Origin: Halobacillus_A sp043497005
GTDB taxonomy: Bacteria; Bacillota; Bacilli; Bacillales; Halobacillaceae
Reading direction: 5' to 3'
NCBI RefSeq assembly: GCF_043497005.1
Contig: NZ_JBIEKE010000002.1
Coordinates: 868,001-932,000 of the forward strand
Length of the DNA: 64,000 nt
Shown here: positions 51,858-60,651 of the stretch, in pieces
How positions within the stretch are numbered: position 1 is the stretch's first letter
How the letters are laid out: each line of letters starts with the position of its first letter
Made by a program: the position numbers and the translations under genes
The notes under the pieces: model-generated
The model's database searches: none
Told to the model about the DNA's origin: nothing
Seen by the model: only the letters and a program-made list of their open reading frames with translations

Positions 51858-52139
51858 TTTCTTCTTCCTTCCTGTTGTTGTTTTTTAGTATGTTAACGTA
51901 GTACAGAAAATATCTTCCTACACATTAACGTATATAAAGAACTTTGTGAAGAGGAAAATCCTATGAAAACCCTTAATTCAAAGAAAACCATAACGAATAA
52001 GAGGCAGTACATTTCCAGGGACTATTCACTCAGAAATAAGTCACATAAATGTAATACTTTTGTATCAGGTTTGTATTTGTTAATTACATTCACCCTTGTT
52101 ATAATCCTCTAAGGATATTTAAGAAAGGGGTAAAAAGTC

Positions 52140-52619
52140 TTGAAAAAAGCACTTATAATTTTATCTTTTATGGCCTTTTATGCTTTTGGAATCGCAGGAT
52201 TCAACCCTGATACGTTACAAGCAGATGAACAATCTAACGGAGAGCGCAAAGCTATTACGTTAAGTGAAAAAACAGCTGACCTTGCAAGGTTTGCTGATAA
52301 GGATGACGAGAAAGATTCGGAAGTGGAAAAAACAGTTAGCGTAGAAGCGACTGCCTATACTGCTTTTTGTGAAGGCTGCAGCGGAATAACGAAAACTGGA
52401 ATAGATTTAAGAGAGGACGCCGACCAAAAAGTAATTGCCGTGGATCCGGATATCATCCCTTTAGGATCTAAAGTTAGAGTACCTGGTTATGGTGAAGCTA
52501 TTGCAGGAGACACAGGCGGAGCCATTCAAGGTCATCGCATCGACCTCTTTATGGAAGAAAATGGTGAGGCAATGGATTATGGCCGTAAGCAAATTGAAGT
52601 TGAAATCCTAGAATCATAA
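52140..52619 (+). CDS. Secreted 3D-domain protein
   Basis: A 159-residue exported protein. An N-terminal signal peptide (KKALIILSFMAFYAFGIAGF, cleavage probably near residue 25-29) precedes an acidic linker. The C-terminal 3D domain has its three aspartates: AVDPDIIPLGSKV near residue 101, AGDTGGAIQG near 120 and HRIDLFM near 131. The family, related to lytic transglycosylase cores, includes YocH/YabE-type cell-wall enzymes and Gram-positive resuscitation factors. The start is TTG 52140 after AAAGGGG. No cell-wall-binding domain (LysM) is present, so it may act free. Confidence 0.85.
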   Translation: MKKALIILSFMAFYAFGIAGFNPDTLQADEQSNGERKAITLSEKTADLARFADKDDEKDSEVEKTVSVEATAYTAFCEGCSGITKTGIDLREDADQKVIAVDPDIIPLGSKVRVPGYGEAIAGDTGGAIQGHRIDLFMEENGEAMDYGRKQIEVEILES

Positions 52620-52621
52620 GT

Positions 52622-52653
52622 AAAAGGTCAGTCCCTTGGGACTGACCTTTTAC
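52622..52653. terminator. Bidirectional terminator after the 3D-domain gene
   Basis: Perfect stem AAAAGGTCAGTCCC with GGGACTGACCTTTT around TT between convergent genes. Confidence 0.92.
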
Positions 52654-52893
52654 TTATTCTCTTGAAAAACGTGTGCGGTGGGCTCGCTTATCTAAATAAA
52701 AGCTTTCGACACTTGACGTGTGAACAGCCACTCCTTCTTCAAGGAACCACCAATCTCCACGGTCAAGCTGCTTGACGATGAATTCCATCGTTTCTCTTTC
52801 ATCCATTTCCTCACTTAGATCAAGGTCGTGGGTAACAACCCTCTTACTATCTAATAAAAATATGACATGCCATTCTTTTTTCTTGGTTTCCAT
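52654..52893 (-). CDS. Hypothetical protein, 79 residues
   Basis: Not recognised. ATG 52893 follows AGGAAGGGG. The protein is charged and soluble: METKKKEWHVIFLLDSKRVVTHDLDLSEEMDERETMEFIVKQLDRGDWWFLEEGVAVHTSSVESFYLDK. A strand-helix-strand layout is likely, with WW near residue 50. No partner is adjacent. Confidence 0.7.
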   Translation of the reverse strand: METKKKEWHVIFLLDSKRVVTHDLDLSEEMDERETMEFIVKQLDRGDWWFLEEGVAVHTSSVESFYLDKRAHRTRFSRE

Positions 52894-53095
52894 TTTCAAT
52901 CCCCTTCCTTTATGTATTCGTATTTCTCATTTCCCTGTTTGTTTGATGAATAACCATACTTTTTCAAAAAAGTTATAAGAGTTATATAGTCTTCCTCTTT
53001 TGATAGAAACTATGCATCACAAATTCATACATCTGTATTACTTTAAGGAGATAAACATACTTGCGTACCTGGTACAGAGAAAAAAAGAAGAAATA

Positions 53096-53131
53096 AAAAA
53101 AGCGAAAGGCTTTAAGGCCTTTCACTTTTTT
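53096..53131 (-). terminator. Terminator after yjbQ
   Basis: Stem AAAAAGTGAAAGGCC with GCCTTTCGCTTTTT; T-run on the minus strand. It overlaps the last codons of the gene at 53130. Confidence 0.87.
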
Positions 53132-53531
53132 ATTGTATAATTTTAGCGTGAACTTTACGTGATCGAGGCCCGTCGAATTCACAGAAGTAAATACCCTGCC
53201 ATGTTCCTAACACTAATTCTCCGTCTTGAATAATAATGGTCTGGGCGTGGCCTACCGTACTCGTTTTCATATGTGCAGCTGTATTGCCTTCCATGTGACG
53301 ATCTTCCGGGTGCTCCCACGGATATACTTCGCGAAATCTGCGCAGCATATCTGTCTTGACGTCGGGATCTGCATTTTCGTTAATTGTAATACCAGCGGTA
53401 GTGTGTGTAGAAGAAACAATCACTGCCCCGCTCTTTACTCCCTGTTCTTGAATCCAGCTTGAAATTTGATCGGTAATATCAATCATTTGGTCATGGTTAT
53501 TAGTCTTTACTGGAATCGTGGTAAACATCAA
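53130..53531 (-). CDS. YjbQ/UPF0047 protein (secondary thiamine-phosphate synthase type)
   Basis: A 133-residue compact beta protein. Family residues are visible: VSSTHTTAGITINENADPDVKTDMLRRF near residue 40 and EDRHMEGNTAAHMKTSTVGHAQTIIIQDGELVLGTWQGIYFCEFDGPR near residue 77. The E. coli member YjbQ has weak thiamine-phosphate synthase activity, but the native role of the family is unknown. The gene is 14 bp from dapF on the same strand, so both are probably co-transcribed; there is no functional link between them that I know. Confidence 0.9.
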   Translation of the reverse strand: MMFTTIPVKTNNHDQMIDITDQISSWIQEQGVKSGAVIVSSTHTTAGITINENADPDVKTDMLRRFREVYPWEHPEDRHMEGNTAAHMKTSTVGHAQTIIIQDGELVLGTWQGIYFCEFDGPRSRKVHAKIIQ

Positions 53532-53545
53532 CTCACCTCTTTCTG

Positions 53546-54505
53546 TCAGACTTGAGATGCCGCATATTCTTTTAGCTTTTCATAGATATCGATCTCATTT
53601 TGATGAACGCTCGATTCGATCCAATCCCAACGTTTGTGAACCAGATCGAACTCTATGGCAGCGGTGTATACATTTGTTGCATTCCCTCTTAATTGAATGG
53701 TATAACGTCTTTCGGCTTTTTCGACCACACAATTTACTAGTCCGCCTTTATTAATAACTACGATCGGCACGTCTAAATCATTAGGACCTAGAATTGTAGA
53801 CACAAGAGTTGAAGCAGACATTGCGGTGCCACAGGCATTTGTAAGTCCTACCCCTCGTTCATACGTTTGCACAAAGATCTTGTTTTTTTCTAGGATCTGA
53901 ACAAAGCTGACGTTAACTCCCCGGGGAAATACACTCTTGAGTTGATTTGCTTTTTCACCGTCAGCTTTAAGTACCGATTGATCTACTTCATCGACGATCG
54001 TGACGATGTGAGGATTAGGAACACTTAGCGCCGTAAATGTAAGCTTGGACGATAACTCCGGAATGACTTCGTCCAGTACTTCGTTCTTTTCAAAATTCAT
54101 TGGCAGGGAATCTATTTCAAAAGAAACCGGTTCAATAGCAACAGAGAATGTATCGATGCCATCATATATTTCAGCTGTCTGCTCAACGGCGAGGACGGCT
54201 TTTTGTGTTTCAATGTTCACATTCGACTGCCCTGCTTGCTCTATTACATGACGGGCTACACAGCGCAAACCGTTGCCGCACATTTCCGCCTCTGTTCCAT
54301 CCGAATTAAACATTCGCATGCGCGCTTCAGCTTTATCGCTGGGCATCACAAAGAGAATTCCATCAGATCCAACACCATTATTTCGGTCACATAATAATAA
54401 AGACAGATCTCTGCGTTCATCTTCTGTAAATGTATAGTTATGGGTCATTTCATCAATTAAAATAAAATCATTACCTGATCCATGGCATTTAATAAACTCT
54501 AACAT
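53546..54505 (-). CDS. dapF: Diaminopimelate epimerase
   Basis: Interconverts LL- and meso-diaminopimelate for lysine and cell wall. The protein has 319 residues. The two active-site cysteines lie in MCGNGLRCVARH (about residue 75) and GLTNACGTAMSAS (about residue 226). N-terminal FIKCHGSGNDFILID is the family start. It is somewhat longer at the C-terminus (about 30 residues, HKRWDWIESSVHQNEIDIYEKLKEYAASQV) than typical DapF. AAATTATTATG precedes it with GGGGGAGAAA as ribosome-binding site. Confidence 0.93.
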   Translation of the reverse strand: MLEFIKCHGSGNDFILIDEMTHNYTFTEDERRDLSLLLCDRNNGVGSDGILFVMPSDKAEARMRMFNSDGTEAEMCGNGLRCVARHVIEQAGQSNVNIETQKAVLAVEQTAEIYDGIDTFSVAIEPVSFEIDSLPMNFEKNEVLDEVIPELSSKLTFTALSVPNPHIVTIVDEVDQSVLKADGEKANQLKSVFPRGVNVSFVQILEKNKIFVQTYERGVGLTNACGTAMSASTLVSTILGPNDLDVPIVVINKGGLVNCVVEKAERRYTIQLRGNATNVYTAAIEFDLVHKRWDWIESSVHQNEIDIYEKLKEYAASQV

Positions 54506-54555
54506 AATAATTTCTCCCCCATTTTTTTAACACCATCATAGCATATTCTATCCTA

Positions 54556-56583
54556 TTATACAGAACGACGTTTCATAAGCCATAGAAAATATGGTGCTCC
54601 AATGAGCGCTACTAAGATCCCTGAAGGAATTTCATTTGGTGCAAGCAGTGTTCGGCTGAATAAATCAGCGACTACTAGTAAAAATCCTCCTATTAACATG
54701 GTTACTGGAAGAAGCTTCTGGTTTGCACTGCCGACGAGAAGTCGAGAAAAGTGTGGCGCGATCAACCCGACAAAACCGATTGCCCCTACAGCAGCCACGC
54801 TGCACGCAGCTAATAATGTAGCAAGCAGTGCCATTTGAAAGCGTACAGATATCACTCCGAGTCCGAGCCCTTTGGCGGCGTCATCTCCCAGTGAGAGCAC
54901 ATCCAGGTTTTTAATGTGAAAAGCTAGAAGCGGTATAAATAAAAGGACGGGCCATAGCAGAAACTTGAGAATTTCTGACCACCCTTTTGCATAAGTCGTA
55001 CCCGATAACCAAGTCAGCGCAGCAGAGACCCCTAGTTCCGCTTGTACGACCATAATTTGTATAAACGCTGAGCCGAATGCAGAAATCCCTATACCTAGTA
55101 GAGCAAGTGTTGTAGGATGAAACTCCGCTTTAGCTCCTAAGGCCATGACAACTAAAAAGAAGAGAAGCGCTCCTGCCATAGCACCAATCGGTACCCAGAA
55201 AGCTGATACACTGAAAAAGTAAATCGTCGTTAACGCTCCGACACCCGCTCCTGATGTAATTCCAATTACTGAGGGGTCAGCCAGCGGATTACGTAATACC
55301 CCTTGAAAAATGAGGCCGCTTACTGCTAGAACTGCACCAGCTAATAAAGCTACAAGCGATCTTGGCAGCCGTAATTCCAAAATAAAATTACGCATAAACT
55401 CATTCGTCTGTCCCATTAAAGCCTCGTAGGTAACGATCGGTTCAAATCCATAATTTCCTGATGACATACTGATCCCTATTGTCACAATAATGACGAGAAC
55501 TAATAGAGGGACAATTTTTGCAAGCGGCAAGTTTACAGCCACTCTTCCAGCCATTACAGATCCTGTCTCTTTCGAATTCCCTTCTTGCTTCATACGAAGG
55601 ACAAGCCATATAAGCCATGGAGAGCCTACCAGTGCTGTGATGGCCCCAACAGGCAGTTCAGAAAAGGATGGATCAATAACTCTAGCCATCACGTCAGCAA
55701 ATAACAGGACGTTCGCCCCCCATATAAAAGATCCGATGAGAAGCGAAGTATGGGTTCTAAATCCTAATAACTTTACAATATGAGGTGCTACAAGACCGAC
55801 GAACCCGATTGGCCCAACGACACTTACAGTGACAGAAGTAAGCAGGACAGCAGCCAGGATGGTCACCAGTTTCACCGACTTGATATTTTGTCCGAGAGCT
55901 GTGGCTACATCATCTCCAAGCGTAAGAGTGTCAAGTTTACGTGCATAAATCAGAAGTATAATGAAGGATACAATGATAAACGGTAAGGAAAACTGTACGC
56001 CGTTCCAATCGTTTTGCACGAGGGTGCCTGAACCCCAAAGGAATAGACCCTGAGTTTCATTTTCGTAAAAAATCTGCAGAAGCGACGTTAATGATGAAAA
56101 TAGAAAAGTTACAATCATCCCAGCAAGCACCATACGGACAGGAGTCGCGTCTCCCCCTCCTGATAACACGTAAACAAACAAGAAAGTAAGAATGCCTCCG
56201 ATAAATGCTGTAACGACTCCGTTGGCCACCGCAGCAAACGGGAAATAAATCGTAGCAGCCACCACAGCGAAATAGGTTCCCGAATGGATGCCCAACGTAC
56301 TTGCAGAAGCAAGCGGATTTTTCGTTACGGTTTGTAAAATAACACCTGAGACTGCAAGTCCGCCGCCAGCCAGTATCCCTATGACAGCACGAGGAAGGCG
56401 CATCACACGAACCGTATGGTGCTCAATCGTATCCATAGGGTTAAAAATGGATTGTAAGACTGTAGATAAAGGAAGCGATACGTTCCCTTGATTAATATGT
56501 ATAAACGTTAATAAACATAATAAGATGCTCCCACCTCCAAAGGTGAGAGCTCCTATTAATACTTTTCTATAGTTCGGGTTCAT
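54556..56583 (-). CDS. Fused double FecCD-type iron-siderophore ABC permease (FhuB-like)
   Basis: A 675-residue membrane protein made of two homologous permease halves (about 1-330 and 345-675), each with about ten helices. Each half has a characteristic GG-rich cytoplasmic loop contacting the ATPase (GGGLAVSGVILQTVTKNPLASASTLGI in the first, GAVLAVSGLIFQGVLRNPLADPSVIGI in the second) and a VGPIGFVGLVAPHIVKLL-like motif. Two fused permeases also occur in E. coli FhuB. The substrate-binding lipoprotein gene is 16 bp upstream. No ATPase gene is next to it, so a shared FhuC/YusV-type ATPase is expected elsewhere. Confidence 0.92.
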   Translation of the reverse strand: MNPNYRKVLIGALTFGGGSILLCLLTFIHINQGNVSLPLSTVLQSIFNPMDTIEHHTVRVMRLPRAVIGILAGGGLAVSGVILQTVTKNPLASASTLGIHSGTYFAVVAATIYFPFAAVANGVVTAFIGGILTFLFVYVLSGGGDATPVRMVLAGMIVTFLFSSLTSLLQIFYENETQGLFLWGSGTLVQNDWNGVQFSLPFIIVSFIILLIYARKLDTLTLGDDVATALGQNIKSVKLVTILAAVLLTSVTVSVVGPIGFVGLVAPHIVKLLGFRTHTSLLIGSFIWGANVLLFADVMARVIDPSFSELPVGAITALVGSPWLIWLVLRMKQEGNSKETGSVMAGRVAVNLPLAKIVPLLVLVIIVTIGISMSSGNYGFEPIVTYEALMGQTNEFMRNFILELRLPRSLVALLAGAVLAVSGLIFQGVLRNPLADPSVIGITSGAGVGALTTIYFFSVSAFWVPIGAMAGALLFFLVVMALGAKAEFHPTTLALLGIGISAFGSAFIQIMVVQAELGVSAALTWLSGTTYAKGWSEILKFLLWPVLLFIPLLAFHIKNLDVLSLGDDAAKGLGLGVISVRFQMALLATLLAACSVAAVGAIGFVGLIAPHFSRLLVGSANQKLLPVTMLIGGFLLVVADLFSRTLLAPNEIPSGILVALIGAPYFLWLMKRRSV

Positions 56584-56599
56584 TTATGTTCACGACCTT

Positions 56600-57601
56600 T
56601 TATTCGTCCTGATCTTCCTTTTCCAGGACAGAATCAACAACTTGTTCAGCTAGTACTTCAGCAGATAGTGGTCCACCAAACGTCCACGTGCTTCCTGGCA
56701 TTTGATATAACCGATCATCTTGTACGAAGTCGAGTTCTTCCCATACGGGGTTACCAGCTAATTGATCATCAAAAATGTTATCTTCATCTTGAACGATGTA
56801 AAAGAAATTAGAATCCTGGTAGTTCTGCAGCGTTTCTACAGTTGTTTCCGTATACCCGTAGATCTCCAGCTCTTCTGATTCATAATCGTTGGACATTCCT
56901 AATTCACTCATCACATTAGCTACCATCGAATTATCAGTAAACAAACGAAGTGTCGGTGTGTTTTGAGCCGTGAAGGCCTGCGTAATGACATAGTTCATGT
57001 CTTCCTGTCCAGCTTCCTCTAAACGCGATCTCTGCTCTTCAAATGTGTTCTCCATATCACTTACAGCTTGTTCTGCTTCATCTTCACGGTCGACTACTTC
57101 AGCAATTGTATTAAACTCTTCCAGCATACTGTCGAATTGATTCTCAGCACTCTCCTCCGAATAAGGAGCAAACATTAATGTAGGAGCAATTTCTTCTAAG
57201 TCTTCAGCAATTTCACTATGACGGAAATCCACCCCGATAATCAGATCAGGCTCCAGTCTCGAAATCGCCTCGAGACTAGGCTCTTGTCTAGTCCCTACAT
57301 CTTCAACTTCATCACTCAGAGGCTGGCCTACATCGACCCAGTCCCCGTAGGAATCAAGGTCTGCTACTCCTGTGGGCTCCATACCTAGCGCTTGAAGCTC
57401 TTCCGCGTAAGACCATTCTAACACAACCACATTTTCCGGCGTTCCTTCAATCGTTTTCTCACCGGCAGCATCTTCCACAGTTACCGAACGAGAATCTTCT
57501 TGGGAGGAATCTTGTTCTTCAGCCTCTTCTTCATTATCTCCACTGCAGGCCGCTAACAGAGCCGTCAGTAAAATAAGCATAAGCAAATAAAATTTCTTCA
57601 T
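56600..57601 (-). CDS. Iron-siderophore ABC transporter substrate-binding lipoprotein
   Basis: A 333-residue surface lipoprotein. A signal peptide (LLMLILLTALLAAC) ends in a lipobox cysteine at about residue 19, and an acidic linker (GDNEEEAEEQDSSQED) follows. The two-lobed binding domain has VVVLEWSYAEELQALGMEPTGVADLDSY and LIIGVDFRHSEIAEDLEEIAPTLMF, typical of FecB/FhuD-type proteins. Very acidic overall. A Fur-box-like site precedes it, so it is probably repressed by iron. It is transcribed with the fused permease. The siderophore is unknown; hydroxamates or catecholates are both possible. Confidence 0.92.
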   Translation of the reverse strand: MKKFYLLMLILLTALLAACSGDNEEEAEEQDSSQEDSRSVTVEDAAGEKTIEGTPENVVVLEWSYAEELQALGMEPTGVADLDSYGDWVDVGQPLSDEVEDVGTRQEPSLEAISRLEPDLIIGVDFRHSEIAEDLEEIAPTLMFAPYSEESAENQFDSMLEEFNTIAEVVDREDEAEQAVSDMENTFEEQRSRLEEAGQEDMNYVITQAFTAQNTPTLRLFTDNSMVANVMSELGMSNDYESEELEIYGYTETTVETLQNYQDSNFFYIVQDEDNIFDDQLAGNPVWEELDFVQDDRLYQMPGSTWTFGGPLSAEVLAEQVVDSVLEKEDQDE

Positions 57602-57670
57602 CCAATCTCTTCCTTTCCTTTTCCATTCCTTTATGTGCTGCTTCTATGTAATACATAAAGAAACTTTAAA

Positions 57671-57691
57671 TGATAAAGATTCTCATTATCA
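57671..57691. promoter_or_regulatory. Fur box upstream of siderophore uptake operon
   Basis: TGATAAAGATTCTCATTATCA fits the GATAATGATAATCATTATC pattern with mostly conserved outer bases. It lies 70 bp before the lipoprotein start in the intergenic region shared with the divergent desaturase. Confidence 0.8.
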
Positions 57692-57765
57692 CAATATTAT
57701 CTTACTTGTCTGACAATCGAATGTCAATGAAAACTTTTCTCAATTGATCTTATATACGACTTAAT

Positions 57766-57784
57766 ATTAATACCTGGTATTAAT
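57766..57784. promoter_or_regulatory. FapR-like operator upstream of desaturase
   Basis: ATTAATACCTGGTATTAAT is a perfect palindrome around a central T. It matches the FapR box as I recall it (TTAGTACCTGRTACTAA) except for symmetric G-to-A and C-to-T changes. It lies 84 bp before the desaturase start. Confidence 0.6.
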
Positions 57785-57867
57785 TCTCCATTGACTTTAT
57801 ATAAGTTGGATTGCTACGATTAAAATACATTAAATTCGTGCATCATGAGATATGGAAGGAGATTGTT

Positions 57868-58917
57868 ATGGAAGACTTACATTCATACGGTTGGTACGCT
57901 AAACGTGTGGCTAAATATATGCCTAAAGGGGTCTTTAAGCCTGTGCCTAAACGGTTGTGGGGCGGCTTAGCTTATTTATCCATTGTCATCGCTGGACTGC
58001 TCTTGATCAGTCTTACAACGTGGCACCCCTTCTTTTATTTACCGGTTTCCATTATAGTTGGAGCAAGCTTTGCAGGTATGGGGTTTTTAGGACATGAAAT
58101 TTTACATGGAACAGTTGTCAAAAAGCCATGGATTCGAGATCTGCTTGGAGCGATAGCTTTTTGGCCATTAAGTACAGGACCGAAGCTATGGAGGAAATGG
58201 CACAATTTAAACCACCATATCCATACACAGCACGAAGAAAATGACCCGGATGCCTGGCCGACACTCGAGCGCTTAAGTAAATCCAAGTTTTTCAGATGGG
58301 TTTATAAGCTGCCTTTGTTTGTCCGCTCTTTTTTCGCATTCGCTTCACTGGCCGTTCAATTTACAGCTCACTCTTTAAAAATGTTTTTTGCCTATATTAA
58401 GGATTTTAAACCTAAAAAACAACCAGAGGTTTGGCTGCAGATGGTACTGCCGTGGGCAAGCTGGATCGGACTGCTTTTTCTCATTGGTATAGAAAAATGG
58501 ATTTTCGCTTTTTTCATTCCTCTGCTCGTTGCTAACTTAATTGTCATGGGATATATATCGACCAACCACCGGTTAAACCCGCTTGTCCCTGTCAATGATC
58601 CACTGGCTAATAGTTTAACAGTGACTGTTCCTAAATGGGTTGATTACATTCACTTTAATTTTTCCCACCACACGGAACATCACTTGTTCCCAGGGATGAG
58701 TTCAAAGCATTACCCGCTCGTCAAACAAAAAATTAAAGAACTCTGGCCGGAGCGTTACCATGAAATGCCATTAAGCAAGGCGCTGCTTGCCTTATGGAAA
58801 ACACCAAGAGTATACTTTGATAATCGTGAATTAATCGACCCTGACCAGGGAAATCTATATGGCTCACTCGGCCATGGATTAAATGTTGAAAAGGTAGACT
58901 ACAAAAAAATGAAGTAA
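57868..58917 (+). CDS. Fatty acid desaturase (PF00487, three His boxes)
   Basis: A 349-residue membrane di-iron desaturase. The His boxes are GHEILHG near residue 76, HNLNHHIHT near residue 112 and FSHHTEHHLFPG near residue 267, the last being the HxxHH type. Two pairs of helices lie at about 35-75 and 160-235. It introduces a double bond into membrane lipid acyl chains, needing an electron donor (ferredoxin/flavodoxin) not encoded nearby. I start at ATG 57868 (GGAAGGAG upstream). A FapR-like box upstream suggests coordination with fatty-acid synthesis. A carotenoid-modifying hydroxylase or ketolase is a less likely alternative. Confidence 0.87.
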   Translation: MEDLHSYGWYAKRVAKYMPKGVFKPVPKRLWGGLAYLSIVIAGLLLISLTTWHPFFYLPVSIIVGASFAGMGFLGHEILHGTVVKKPWIRDLLGAIAFWPLSTGPKLWRKWHNLNHHIHTQHEENDPDAWPTLERLSKSKFFRWVYKLPLFVRSFFAFASLAVQFTAHSLKMFFAYIKDFKPKKQPEVWLQMVLPWASWIGLLFLIGIEKWIFAFFIPLLVANLIVMGYISTNHRLNPLVPVNDPLANSLTVTVPKWVDYIHFNFSHHTEHHLFPGMSSKHYPLVKQKIKELWPERYHEMPLSKALLALWKTPRVYFDNRELIDPDQGNLYGSLGHGLNVEKVDYKKMK

Positions 58918-59640
58918 TGGCTTAAAACAGGGTTGTAGTAACTGAATAAAGCATAAAATAATCCGAACGATTCTATAGAAATCAGTTCGGATTATTTATG
59001 TAAAAAAGAATTTTCACTATCGCTCCGTCAAAATACTTCGCTTTCCGTGGGCACGGCCTCAGCTTCCTCGGCAAGCAAAGAGCGCTTGCCTGCGGGATCT
59101 TCGACTCGCGCTCCCACAGGAGTCTTCGTATTTTGACTACGCTAATGATCTGCGTTAATACAAATGGTCGTTTTTTGACATCCCTGCTTTACTTTTGTCC
59201 TAGTCTATCAGCTTTGTGTTAGCATTTCTTGCATGAGGAAGAAGATAGGGTAATAGATCACCGGCTGTGTCCTTATGAAAACAGTTATTGCAACAGTGTA
59301 GTCACTCTACGATGGTTCCAAGATCCCACTTTTGTCAAGGAAGATGTGCCGACTCCTGCGGGACGAGCAGACAGTAGTAGCCCTGCAGGTCACAGACCGA
59401 GGAAATTTTACGTCTTGCACCGAGGGACCGGCTCTTTTTCCTCTTCCTATTCTCCATACCCATGTGGAGGAACCGCCCTAAAATCTTATATTATATATCG
59501 ACAGCCTGAACCTCCTTTCTTGAGGAGGTTTTTTAGGTTTAAAAGATGTTTATCATCTAATCCTGGTCATTTAATCCCTTCCTCTCCGTCCACAAAAAAT
59601 GAGCGTCAACCGCATAGATTGACGCTCCATTCCTCATTTC
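58918..59640. repeat. Intergenic region with palindrome P, module C and inverted module A
   Basis: 58942-59002 is copy P, immediately after the desaturase gene. Module C (59030-59150) reads CTTCGCTTTCCGTGGGCACGG... and ends TCCCACAGGAGTCTTCGTATTTTGAC, a type of GC-rich repeat common in Bacillaceae genomes. An inverted module A follows at about 59225-59470. A hairpin (CCTCCTTT...AGGAGG, 59510-59535) and the threonine dehydratase terminator (59595-59630) end the region. The 140-codon open frame across 59229-59651 follows repeat DNA and is not a gene. Confidence 0.72.
59595..59630 (-). terminator. Terminator after threonine dehydratase gene / leu operon
   Basis: GAGCGTCAA pairs with TTGACGCTC around nine bases; the minus strand continues CATTTTTTGTGG. 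It would end the leu operon transcript. Confidence 0.87.
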
Positions 59641-60629
59641 TTATACCATGACCATTCTTTTTGTTAAGGCTAGCTGTTGAACGTGTGGCAATCTGGAAAC
59701 ATCCATGTTTCCTCCACTAACGACAACACCGCACTTCTTCCCAGCTAAAGCTGGCTTCTGGGCTAACACTGCGGCAAGAGCCGTAGCTCCTGCACCTTCC
59801 ACGAGCGTCTTCTCTCGTTCCAGCAGCTTTAAGATAGAGTTTGCAATCTGCTGTTCTTCCACTGTTACAATCTCATCTACATACTTACGGATATAGTGGA
59901 ACGTTTTCGTCCCGTGCTGTTTAACAGCAATGCCGTCAGCAATAGTAGAGACGGAGGTCAATTTTTTCGGACCGCATTTGTAAAACGAGTTGTACGTGGA
60001 TGGTGCTTTTTCAGACTGAACACCTACAACTTTAATATCCGGTTTTAATTGCTTCGCCGCATAGGCGATACCCGCAATTAGACCTCCCCCGCCGATAGGA
60101 ACGACGATAGTGTCAAGATCAGGCTGCTCCTGCAGCATTTCTACAGCTACTGTTGCCTGCCCGGCCATAACATCTACGTCGTCAAACGGATGGATAAACG
60201 TAGCACCACAGCGTTTCTGCTCTTCCATGGCAGCTGCATAGGCTTCTTGAAAAGATTCTCCTGTTAGTACAGTTTTTGCTCCATAAGCTTCTGTTGCTTG
60301 AACTTTAGCTTGAGGAGTTCCCTCTGGCATAAAGATTTGAGCAGTTATCCCTCGTTTGGCTGCAGCGAGGGCTACACCTTGGGCGTGGTTTCCTGCGGAT
60401 GCAGCAATGACTCCACATTCTGCTTCTTCACTCGTCAGCTGGGAGACTTTAAAAGAAGCACCTCTTACTTTGAATGCTCCTGTCTTTTGCTGATTTTCCA
60501 TCTTCAAGTACACTTGCTGTCCCGTGTAATGATTAAATGTTTCAGAGGTTTTAAACGGTGTTTGGTGCACCACATCGTTTAATTGTTCTTTGGCTTCAAA
60601 GACTTTAGCTAGCGTTAAGAAATCCCCAA
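59641..60629 (-). pseudogene. Threonine dehydratase (catabolic, TdcB-like), frameshifted at the start
   Basis: PLP-dependent deaminase making 2-oxobutyrate from threonine. The PLP lysine is in TGAFKVRGA, the phosphate loop is SAGNHAQG and the C-terminal Gly-rich loop is GGGGLIAG. The only start in the coding frame is GTG 60573, which would omit about 18 residues of the fold and has no ribosome-binding site. AAGGAG at 60638-60643 lies eight bases before TTG 60629, but that TTG is one base out of frame. Adding one G in the GGGG run (complement of 60624-60627) yields MGDFLTLAKVFEAKEQLNDVVHQTP and a total of 329 residues, the E. coli TdcB length. The C-terminal regulatory domain of IlvA is absent. 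Confidence 0.7.
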
Positions 60630-60651
60630 CGTCTTCACTCCTTGTTTTAAA

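Noticed and set aside
53055..53075. FapR-like site GTACCTGGTAC
   Set aside because: It lacks the TTA/TAA flanks and is not in front of a gene; more like the GGTACC repeat at 46.4 kb.
59229..59651. 140-codon open frame between the desaturase and threonine dehydratase genes
   Set aside because: It follows inverted module A and reads Pro/Ser/Arg-rich low-complexity protein typical of repeat DNA.
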